NCBI RefSeq assembly: GCF_018437265.1 | Contig: NZ_JAAMFL010000004.1 | Location: forward strand, 1-64,000 | Direction: 5' to 3' | From: Fructobacillus parabroussonetiae | GTDB lineage: Bacteria; Bacillota; Bacilli; Lactobacillales; Lactobacillaceae | DNA: 64,000 nt | Shown: positions 57,190-64,000 of the stretch, in pieces | How the letters are laid out: each line of letters begins with the position of its first letter | How positions within the stretch are numbered: position 1 is the stretch's first letter | Made by a program: the position numbers and the translations under genes | The notes under the pieces: model-generated | The model's database searches: none | Told to the model about the DNA's origin: nothing | Seen by the model: the letters and a program-made list of their open reading frames with translations, nothing else

Positions 57190-58512
57190 TTAGAAATCAT
57201 CCATAATAATCGTTATGTCATCACTGTTTATTTCAGGAGTAGGTAGAGATGAAAAGTCGGTCTTTTTATATTTTTTATTATAGTAAAATACCGAAACTAC
57301 ATATTGATGATACAAGTTTCGCAAGCTTTTCATCTCTCCTTTTCCATCAAAAAAACTAATGTCCAATTCAGGCTCATCATTATTCAAGCCCTTCAACAAT
57401 TTCATTGCCCAAAGGGCATTAGAGGCATCACCATGTCGTTGTCCTTCATCAGGTAGATTGCTTAAGTCTTCTATAACTTCAGGTCTCAAATATAAATTTA
57501 ATTTTTCTTGTTCATAAAAAAGGCTCCGACCAATTCGTGAAGCCAACGTTTTTAATGAAGGCTTCAAGACCCTATTGATTCTTTCAATCGAATCGTTTTC
57601 ATCATTCAATGATATTGGTCGACTAAAATCCATTTCTTGAAGTTGTTTTTTATACAACCAAACCGCATTTTTAAGATATTCGACAATTTCGACTTTGTTT
57701 TGTTCTTTAGCATACTTGATGATTTCGTAAACATCTTTTAAGGACCAGGAGTAGGACGAAAGAATTTCAGGATAACGTTTTATGGTCTCATCCTTCAAAA
57801 TCTCAAAATCCTTCTCATTCAACTCAGTCGACAATTTTATTTCCCTGTTGATATACTCCTGCTCTTTATTTCTTATTTTTTCTAATAGACCATCATTTAC
57901 CATTTTCATTTTGTCATCAACGATTCTGGCAACTTCAAAAATTTCACTATCTAAGTTCACAGGTAGATTGTTAAACGATTTAATAGTTAATTCATCACCT
58001 TCCAATTTGATATATTTGAGTAAAAAATCAGTCTTTTCATAATTCGTTCGAATAAGATGTGAGTTGTTGGGTTCCTTTAAATCCACAATTTCTTCAAGCC
58101 AAACTGTTCCATCCAGTCCATACTTTTTATGTTTATCTGTCCCAATTGGATGCGCAATAGTCAAACTTCGAAAAGCTAAAAATCGGTTTGTTATTTCCCA
58201 AGTCCCATCTGTATCACTCTGTTCCTTAATACTTTTAATAACCTTCAGTTTTTTTGCAACAGCTATAAATGTTTCGTACAAAGTATGCACTTTCACCACC
58301 AACTTATAAAAATCACTTGTACTAAACTTTTCCGAAGTATATTTTTGATATAAATTTACGATGTCCAGGATTGATAACTGCATATAAATGTTTGATGAAA
58401 TAATTTGCGCTTTATCTTTTTTATCGAATTCTGGATTCAGCTCAAAATAGCGTGACACTATTTCGTAAAACGCCTTTGAATTAGCTTGAAATAATTCAAC
58501 CTTTTGATTCAT
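57190..58512 (-). CDS. Partner of an ApeA-like HEPN protein; possible HEPN motif
   Basis: A 440-residue mostly helical protein, no known family. Around residues 110-125 it reads RFLAFRSLTIAHPIGT, an Rx5H arrangement (Arg115, His121) like HEPN ribonuclease motifs; a long coiled-coil stretch follows (DGLLEKIRNKEQEYINREIK). ATG 58512 has AGGAGG and overlaps the HEPN gene end by 17 bases, so the two are translationally coupled. Context suggests a two-gene anti-phage operon. The earlier open frame to 58545 is inside the upstream gene. Confidence 0.55.
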   Translation of the reverse strand: MNQKVELFQANSKAFYEIVSRYFELNPEFDKKDKAQIISSNIYMQLSILDIVNLYQKYTSEKFSTSDFYKLVVKVHTLYETFIAVAKKLKVIKSIKEQSDTDGTWEITNRFLAFRSLTIAHPIGTDKHKKYGLDGTVWLEEIVDLKEPNNSHLIRTNYEKTDFLLKYIKLEGDELTIKSFNNLPVNLDSEIFEVARIVDDKMKMVNDGLLEKIRNKEQEYINREIKLSTELNEKDFEILKDETIKRYPEILSSYSWSLKDVYEIIKYAKEQNKVEIVEYLKNAVWLYKKQLQEMDFSRPISLNDENDSIERINRVLKPSLKTLASRIGRSLFYEQEKLNLYLRPEVIEDLSNLPDEGQRHGDASNALWAMKLLKGLNNDEPELDISFFDGKGEMKSLRNLYHQYVVSVFYYNKKYKKTDFSSLPTPEINSDDITIIMDDF

Positions 58513-59788
58513 CAGTCGCCTCCTGAAATTCTTTAATTTTCGCAACCAAAACTCTGCCTAAAATATCTTTAAATTTCCATAGTTCCGGTACTAATTCAGC
58601 ATCATTTTCATAAGCGCCCGGCCCTTTCCCATGCATGATAAAGTCCCTTCTACTTTTAATTGATTCATAAAACTCAGTATTTTTTCCTTTTGGTAGATTC
58701 AATATCTCATCGAGAAGGAGCATTTTTTTAGCAGCATCTTTAATTTGTTTACCATTAATATGATATTTAGCGTCTTTAAAATACGACTCAACAGCCCCAA
58801 CCAGCGAAATCAGCTGTGGCTCAACAGGAATATTAAACCGCTCAGTCATTAAAATAGTAGAAGTGAATTGTTGAAAATTACTATCCTGTAAATACTTTTC
58901 TAAAACGGTTTGCTAATTATCCTTAATATCAAAGTAGTTAATTGGATATTGATTTTTCTCAGAAAAGTCTTCTTCTGAAAGCACCGACTGGCTTGCAAAC
59001 CAATTTTCAGCATTATCAGAATCAGTTATCATTTCTCCGTTTTCATCTTTATCCGATTTATTGAGTAGTATTTTTTGAATACCAAGATTGTCTCCCATAA
59101 CAATTTGGAAAAAATTTCGAATTGTTGTTGATAAGTCAAAAATGAATGCTCGACTTTGTCTTTCCTCGAAGAATAGTTTCACAACTAAAGATACTCTTTT
59201 ATTAAGCGAATATCTTTCTGTTTTACTCCATTTCTTAGCAATGATCTTTAAAGTAAATTTTTTATTTTTGTAAATCAGATTTTTAAAATCCAATGTAGGT
59301 ACATCAGATAATTCCTGTGATATTCTAAAAATCTTAAACCAGAACTTTAGGTTTGTTATATCGATTTCGGCAACATCAAATTCATTTTTTTCAGGCAATT
59401 TCTTTTGAATAGAAAAATCCAGAATTTCCCATTTTGATGTTTTTGCTCCAAATTGATTCTCACCGGCATAAAGCCCACTACCCGTACAGAGATATTTTCG
59501 AATAACAAAGTTCAACTCTCCGTTCCAGGACCTGGCATACCAAATGCCACCATTCTCATCACTATCGACAAACTTTACTTCCCCATTTTGAGATGAGCTA
59601 TTTTGATCGATAGGATAATCATTGATTTCAAGGGTAGTTTTACCATTTTCACGCATGATAATTCCTGAAGCACTCTTTTCCGAACTTACCCCTTGTATTC
59701 CGTTTATTTCTTTTAAAGTGCCCGTTACTATTACTGGCAACGTAAAGCTTTCCAGCATATCAATTTGATTAAATTTTTTATCCAACAT
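58496..59788 (-). pseudogene. ApeA-like HEPN anti-phage gene split by an in-frame TAG
   Basis: The N-terminal part (ATG 59788, after GAGG) encodes a beta-rich domain like the ApeA N-terminal domain (VIVTGTLKEINGIQG, WEILDFSIQKK) and stops at TAG 58913-58915. The same frame continues without another stop: QTVLEKYLQDSNFQQFTS, then RFNIPVEPQLISLVGAVESY and the HEPN motif R-D-F-I-M-H (Rx4H, 58631-58648), ending at TGA 58496. Full length would be about 430 residues. Separate translation of the HEPN half from ATG 58849 (117 residues) is possible. ApeA proteins are abortive-infection HEPN nucleases; the family call is by pattern. Confidence 0.65.
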
Positions 59789-59886
59789 AAACTTTACCTC
59801 AGCCATTAATTAGAATTATTCAATGATTTGATTATATCAGTAGCCGACCAAATGCCATGTGCCAAATGAATGATCCATTCCCACAG

Positions 59887-59895
59887 TGCTATACT
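59887..59895 (+). promoter_or_regulatory. Promoter of the DUF6287 gene, extended -10
   Basis: TGCTATACT about 75 bases before the start codon; no clear -35. Confidence 0.55.
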
Positions 59896-59970
59896 ATTTA
59901 CGACAGAAGAAGCAAGGTTGCTTACTTTTCCTGCCTGATTTGATGTTGAATTGGAGAAATGGAGAGTAAA

Positions 59971-61011
59971 ATGCTTACGAAAGCAAGTAAGATTGCCATC
60001 GCAGCCGTTGGTGCTGTGGTGGTGATCGGTGGTGCATCATTTGGTTATGTGGCCAGTCAGTCACATGATAAGGATAAAACGACGACTGCGACGGTGACAA
60101 AGACTGCCAAGTCGTCAGCCAAGTCCGATAAGAAATCAACAGGAATGGATTTAACGGCGATCTCAAAGGGTGACTTTTCATCGGTTGAAGGAACATGGAA
60201 GAGCCTTGATGGGAAGAGTACTTTTACTTTTAACAAGAATGGTCTTGTTTCCCACGTATACAACGGTTCTGCTGCTACCAATGACCAAGAGGTTTACCTG
60301 ACAAAGGAAAATGACTCAACACCTGAAGCCCGCATGATAAACGGCTACCTCAGTACCACCGTCGGACCTAAGGGTGGTCTTCCCGAAGACACCATCTCAG
60401 CCACCAACCTGGACTTCGTTCCCAAGGGGGTCAAACACGAAGGTATGACCGACACCGAAGACCATCTCTTCTCCGGTCAATCGATAGGTGACGGAAGCGT
60501 CTTTACCAAAGTCGTTGAAAGCAAAGACGAGAAGGCGGTTAACCAACTTTCCACGAAGAAAAAGCAAGCGCTCGTGCTTCTTGGCATCCCCAATCAGTTC
60601 CAAACTGACTACGGCTCTGCAGTAACCGTGAGCGACCTCTTAAACAAAAAGACCAAGGCCTACGTTGAAAATGACGCCTCCGCACAAACTAACGAAGTGG
60701 GTCACTATGTCGACACAACATTCAAGCAGATTAAGATTGTTCCGCACACGAACATGGATATTCACGACAACAAGGTGACCCTCGAGGGCGTTCCAAGCGA
60801 TGTTGCCGATCACAACCGAGCTGAAAGCCACGGTGTCTACACGATCGACGGAGATACCATTACCTATCGCACACAGGGTAATCGTGTTGAAGGTGACCCC
60901 GATGAAAACCTCCGTCGAGGTCAACAAATCGGGACGAACTCCCTTTCAAAACTCTATAAGCAGTATAAGGGCACAACCAAGTTAAAGGAAATGATGGCTT
61001 TACTTGATTAA
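59971..61011 (+). CDS. DUF6287-containing secreted/anchored protein
   Basis: A 346-residue exported protein. Residues 3-28 form a hydrophobic signal or anchor (KIAIAAVGAVVVIGGASF) followed by a Thr/Lys/Ser-rich linker; then ISKGDFSSVEGTWKSLDGKS, the DUF6287 motif, and a lipocalin-like beta-rich region. No cysteine lipobox, so it is an anchored or cleaved protein rather than a lipoprotein. ATG 59971 has GGAG six bases upstream; the ATG four codons earlier is too close to its own site. Function unknown. Confidence 0.75.
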   Translation: MLTKASKIAIAAVGAVVVIGGASFGYVASQSHDKDKTTTATVTKTAKSSAKSDKKSTGMDLTAISKGDFSSVEGTWKSLDGKSTFTFNKNGLVSHVYNGSAATNDQEVYLTKENDSTPEARMINGYLSTTVGPKGGLPEDTISATNLDFVPKGVKHEGMTDTEDHLFSGQSIGDGSVFTKVVESKDEKAVNQLSTKKKQALVLLGIPNQFQTDYGSAVTVSDLLNKKTKAYVENDASAQTNEVGHYVDTTFKQIKIVPHTNMDIHDNKVTLEGVPSDVADHNRAESHGVYTIDGDTITYRTQGNRVEGDPDENLRRGQQIGTNSLSKLYKQYKGTTKLKEMMALLD

Positions 61012-61068
61012 GACAAGCGATGATCAAGTGATTGATTCCAAAAATTTTAACTTATTATTAAGCAAGTT

Positions 61069-61110
61069 AAAAGGACGAACGACCGATAATCTCGGCGCTC
61101 GTCCTTTATT
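61069..61110 (+). terminator. Terminator of the DUF6287 gene
   Basis: AAAGGACGA / TCGTCCTTT stem with a second small hairpin in the loop, then TTTATT. Confidence 0.7.
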
Positions 61111-61232
61111 CTGGGATTCATGTCATATAGCTTTCGGGTATACATCAACAAACGTGTCATTTTTTCAATAAAGCCCAGGATTAGGTTGCTTTTTATCGTA
61201 AAAATGACTTTTTTTTAAAGAACGAAGGCGAC

Positions 61233-61305
61233 TTTTCGACAGGGCATTTTCTACTTATCGACAGGTAATGTGGATTTCGTGCACTTATCGACTGAGTTAT
61301 CGACA
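61233..61305 (+). repeat. Four TTWTCGACA-type repeats
   Basis: TTTTCGACA (61233), TTATCGACA (61255), TTATCGACT (61285) and TTATCGACA (61297) occur in the 342-base gap 61012-61353, each preceded by AC or AG. They differ from a DnaA box (TTATCCACA) at one position. Nothing else except two terminators was seen in the gap. Confidence 0.65.
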
Positions 61306-61318
61306 GCCTGATAGACAA

Positions 61319-61346
61319 CAAAAGCAGTCCGAATGGACTGCTTTTT
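61319..61346. terminator. Terminator of the surface-protein gene
   Basis: AAAAGCAGTCC / GGACTGCTTTT stem, active for the minus-strand gene. Confidence 0.85.
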
Positions 61347-61353
61347 GCTTGTT

Positions 61354-62868
61354 TTACTTGTGCTTGGTTGAATACCAAACGAGGCCGGCGGTCAAAACCG
61401 TAGCGGTCAGTAACAGAAGGGAACCCTTCCGGCTAATCACTTGGGCCGTTGCTGGCAAAGTCTTGCCGATGCGGTACTTGTTTCCAACATCCGATGGGAT
61501 CAGCGGTGTCGTGTCCGCTTGGGCATTTCCAGAAGCATTCTTTGCCGAATCATTCGACTGTTTTCCCTTCTCATCGCTTGGCTGCTTACCCTTATTGGGA
61601 ACGGGAGCAGGTGTTGGATTAGGGGTTGGCGCTGGTGTTGGTTCAGGTTTTGGCGCAGGGCTTGGTGCCGGCGTGGGCTTTGGACTAGGATTTGGACTTG
61701 GTGCCGGACTGGGACTAGGGCTTGGCGTAGGATTTGGCGTCGGTGCCGGGTTTGGGCTAGGCGCTGGACTAGGATCCGGCGTTGGCTTATTACCAGAGTT
61801 CGCCGAACCCGAACCATTGGTGAGTCCCTGCCAGACAGTCACGGAATCGCCCGGCAAGTTGCTGGCAGTATATTTTGCCGTATTGCCGTAGGAAGGCGAC
61901 TCGCGGTCATCGGTGATTCGCGTATCGTAGGCGACGACGACGGCGCCGTGAGTATCGCCGATATTCACGGTAAAGTCTTGTCCGGAAGTCTGATGAATTT
62001 GATCACTGGCGATTGCCGCCCCAACGGTATAGTTTTGCCCATCCGTGAAGGTCGCATAGTTTGCCGTGATAGGCGATACAATCTGATGGCCCGACAGGAC
62101 TTGGTCAGTAATGACGCCGTTTTGAATGGCCAACTGGGCATTGGCGTTTAACCGGATTCGCCAGTGAACCAGATCCTTGTCGGTTGGGTCAAACCAGGAC
62201 CACTTGAAAATCTGCTCCTGTTTGGCTGGCCCGGCGATGGGTCCGACGGGAACCGTCGTCGACAAATCGCCAATTCCCCAAGGAATGACGTTATTCTTAT
62301 CAGGCGTAATCGCACCAGCATTGAAGGTCAGCGGCAATTTTAGGCTTCCAGTCAACGTATGGGTTTTAATCGCCTGGGCGGTGTAGTCATTAAAGGTCAC
62401 GACAATCGTCTTGGCGCTCCTATTCACGTGAACCGCGGCAAAAATGTTGCCCGCCGTTGATTTAATATTAAAGTCGTCATCGGTCAAGGCATCGAGTTGT
62501 GCGGGAATCGGCAGTGTGAGCGTATCCCCCGCCGACAACTCGGCGTTATTTGGCACAGCAAAGTTCCAAGTGGCCAGGACTTTGTCATAAAAGCCCATGG
62601 GATTGGCACCCGGATCGGATACATCCGACAAATTGATGCTCGTAATGTAATCCTTGGGATTTAACACGGCAGCGGCGGCAGCCGACCGGCTATTATGAAA
62701 GCCCTGAAATTCATCCTGGTTATTGGAAGAAAAGGTCAGCGCATTCAGACCTAGCAACAACAGGAAGGTCAGCATTGCTAATGAAATGAAACGTTGAACA
62801 GGCTTCTGTTTACTGGTTGGCTGTGTGCTTTGATGATCTGCCAACCCCTTTTTCTGATGATTTGTCAC
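61354..62868 (-). CDS. Cell-wall-anchored adhesin with proline-rich stalk
   Basis: A 504-residue surface protein. A basic N-terminus and membrane-signal helix (residues about 29-46), a bacterial adhesin Ig-like region (about 70-345; W-N-F and GDTLTLPIP blocks as in SdrG/Cna-type domains), a stalk of PSP/PNP/PTP repeats at about 360-424, and a C-terminal sorting region. The sorting motif is LPATA (471-475) instead of LPxTG, then a hydrophobic helix and KHK tail. Starts at GTG with GGGAG upstream. Likely mediates adhesion; ligand unknown. Confidence 0.82.
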   Translation of the reverse strand: MTNHQKKGLADHQSTQPTSKQKPVQRFISLAMLTFLLLLGLNALTFSSNNQDEFQGFHNSRSAAAAAVLNPKDYITSINLSDVSDPGANPMGFYDKVLATWNFAVPNNAELSAGDTLTLPIPAQLDALTDDDFNIKSTAGNIFAAVHVNRSAKTIVVTFNDYTAQAIKTHTLTGSLKLPLTFNAGAITPDKNNVIPWGIGDLSTTVPVGPIAGPAKQEQIFKWSWFDPTDKDLVHWRIRLNANAQLAIQNGVITDQVLSGHQIVSPITANYATFTDGQNYTVGAAIASDQIHQTSGQDFTVNIGDTHGAVVVAYDTRITDDRESPSYGNTAKYTASNLPGDSVTVWQGLTNGSGSANSGNKPTPDPSPAPSPNPAPTPNPTPSPSPSPAPSPNPSPKPTPAPSPAPKPEPTPAPTPNPTPAPVPNKGKQPSDEKGKQSNDSAKNASGNAQADTTPLIPSDVGNKYRIGKTLPATAQVISRKGSLLLLTATVLTAGLVWYSTKHK

Positions 62869-62951
62869 GGTTCACTCCCTCATTGATTGGTTCAATTAAT
62901 CGGCCAGGCCTTAGCGCTCTGCCGACTCTTACCAATCGCTCTCTAATGCCC

Positions 62952-62980
62952 ATTTTCCCGCTCTTTTACAAAGATGTCAA
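62952..62980 (-). promoter_or_regulatory. Promoter of the surface-protein gene
   Basis: Consensus TTGACA (62975-62980), 17-base spacer, GAAAAT (62952-62957) on the minus strand. Confidence 0.65.
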
Positions 62981-63026
62981 AGAGAAAATTAGACGATAAG
63001 AAAACTCCTTTCAGTCAATTGTTCAA

Positions 63027-63059
63027 ACAAAAAAAGCCCAACCAATTGGTCGGACTTTT
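63027..63059 (-). terminator. rplM-rpsI terminator
   Basis: AGTCCGACC / GGTTGGGCT stem with wobble pairs, then T7 on the minus strand. Confidence 0.85.
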
Positions 63060-63079
63060 GTAAAACGATAATCGTAAAA

Positions 63080-63475
63080 TTAACGCTTTGAAAACTGTGA
63101 TGCCTTACGGGCCTTCTTAAGACCTGGCTTCTTACGTTCCTTCATACGAGCGTCACGAGTCAAAAGACCAGCTTGCTTCAATGCTGAACGGAAGTCAGGG
63201 TCAACCGTCAACAAGGCACGGGCGATACCGTGACGAGTTGCACCAGCTTGACCTGAGAATCCACCACCGTTAACGTTAACAAGTACGTCGTAGTTACCCA
63301 ACGTATCCGTTGCGTTAAATGGTTGCAAAACAACTTCACGCAAGTTAGGGAAAGGAATGTAGTCTTCAATTGACTTGCCATTCATCGTAATTGCGCCAGT
63401 ACCAGGTACCAAACGTACACGGGCAACTGAGTTCTTACGACGACCAGTTCCGGCATATTGTGCTGCTTCAGTCAT
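63080..63475 (-). CDS. rpsI: 30S ribosomal protein S9
   Basis: A 131-residue ribosomal protein: [38 protein letters not shown] and the [17 protein letters not shown] tail that reaches the P-site tRNA. ATG after AAAGGAG. Second gene of the rplM-rpsI operon, 17 bases after rplM. Confidence 0.97.
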   Translation of the reverse strand: MTEAAQYAGTGRRKNSVARVRLVPGTGAITMNGKSIEDYIPFPNLREVVLQPFNATDTLGNYDVLVNVNGGGFSGQAGATRHGIARALLTVDPDFRSALKQAGLLTRDARMKERKKPGLKKARKASQFSKR

Positions 63476-63492
63476 ATTCTTGGTCTCCTTTC

Positions 63493-63936
63493 TTAAACTA
63501 ACTTGTTGATGTCAAGCACTTCAGGCTTTTGTGCAGCGTGGTCGTGATCGGCTCCAGCGTAAACGTGGAGGTTCAAACCTTGCTTGCGACCCAAAGAAGT
63601 CTTAGGCAACATACCCTTGATTGACAATTCCAACAACTTTTCAGAATCGTATTGACGGTAGTTACCAGCAGTACGTTCCTTCAAGCCACCTGGGTGGTTT
63701 GAGTGGTGGTAGTAAATCTTGTCTGTTGCTTTCTTACCAGTCAACTTCACTTCTGAAGCGTTGATGATGATGACGTTGTCACCCATGTCAACGTTAGGCG
63801 TGAAAGTTGGCTTGTTCTTACCACGCAAAATGGCAGCAACAACCGTTGACAAACGTCCTAATACGACGTCCTTTGCATCAATGATGTACCACTTCTTTTC
63901 GATTTCGCCTGGCTTTGCTAAAAATGTTGTACGCAT
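63493..63936 (-). CDS. rplM: 50S ribosomal protein L13
   Basis: A 147-residue early-assembly 23S rRNA-binding protein. [32 protein letters not shown] and [13 protein letters not shown] are the family blocks. ATG follows AAAGGAG. First gene of rplM-rpsI, preceded by a leader hairpin. Confidence 0.97.
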   Translation of the reverse strand: MRTTFLAKPGEIEKKWYIIDAKDVVLGRLSTVVAAILRGKNKPTFTPNVDMGDNVIIINASEVKLTGKKATDKIYYHHSNHPGGLKERTAGNYRQYDSEKLLELSIKGMLPKTSLGRKQGLNLHVYAGADHDHAAQKPEVLDINKLV

Positions 63937-63960
63937 GGCGCGCTCCTTTAATTAGTTGTT

Positions 63961-63994
63961 TACAATGTCTGAGCGTTCCTTCTCAGACGGTTAC
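63961..63994 (-). ncRNA. Candidate L13 ribosomal leader hairpin
   Basis: GTCTGAG / CTCAGAC (63967-63973 with 63982-63988) about 30 bases upstream of rplM, with flanking TTGTAA segments. Firmicutes rplM mRNAs carry an L13 leader that lets the protein regulate itself; the window ends before the full leader can be seen. Confidence 0.5.
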
Positions 63995-64000
63995 AATAAG

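Noticed and set aside
61233-61305. Replication origin (DnaA boxes) reading of the TTATCGACA cluster
   Set aside because: All copies have G where DnaA boxes need C, no dnaA/dnaN nearby and no A+T-rich unwinding element.
61268-61891. Plus-strand open frame with a Gly-rich tract opposite the surface-protein gene
   Set aside because: Its Gly/Leu repeats are the reverse complement of the proline-rich stalk; no start signals.

Overview
The window is a bacterial chromosome segment from a Gram-positive lactic acid bacterium, most likely of the Leuconostoc/Fructobacillus branch of Lactobacillaceae. The evidence is the Firmicutes gene orders pth-mfd-rqcP-divIC-tilS-hpt-ftsH-hslO-lysS, comFA-comFC next to yvyE, rarA-6S RNA-usp and rplM-rpsI, together with a D-Ala ligase carrying the Phe of D-Ala-D-Lac ligases (intrinsic vancomycin resistance). 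mreB and rodA fit a rod-shaped member. The genus is an inference; no 16S or marker comparison was possible.

Layout. 1-7.5 kb: end of an unknown gene, guanylate-kinase-like gene, amino acid permease, ezrA, rpsD with its leader, yueI, rarA, 6S RNA, usp. 7.5-15 kb: ddl, a DUF2785 gene, rodA, a DUF2969 gene, mreB, comFC-comFA and the divergent yvyE. 15-23 kb: tRNA-Arg, tag, eno, tpiA, tRNA-Leu, an SDR gene, and tRNA-Thr and two identical tRNA-Asn genes around two paralogous MFS transporters. 23-34.5 kb: the long minus-strand housekeeping cluster lysS to pth. 34.5-43.4 kb: cbpB, nupC, a frameshifted rbsK with rpiA, DUF3290/DUF421 genes, groESL under CIRCE, a nitroreductase and a FUSC-type membrane protein.

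43.4-59.9 kb is an A+T-rich accessory (defence) island: two small membrane proteins, a tyrosine recombinase, a Panacea-type toxin-antitoxin pair, a complete type I restriction-modification operon (hsdR-hsdM-hsdS) followed by three silent half-hsdS recognition cassettes, a HEPN-like gene pair, a truncated gene remnant, and an ApeA-like HEPN gene interrupted by an in-frame TAG and coupled to a second possible HEPN protein. 59.9-64 kb returns to host-like composition with a DUF6287 secreted protein, a proline-rich LPXTG-like surface protein and rpsI-rplM.

The strongest leads are the same-orientation hsdS cassette array with its recombinase, the nonsense-split ApeA-like operon, a cysteine-free Hsp33, a triosephosphate isomerase changed at two near-invariant positions, and two candidate cis-acting RNAs: a covarying leader hairpin before both MFS genes, and a three-helix element between nupC and rbsK. 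Everything is read by eye; family names rest on motif recognition, not database searches.
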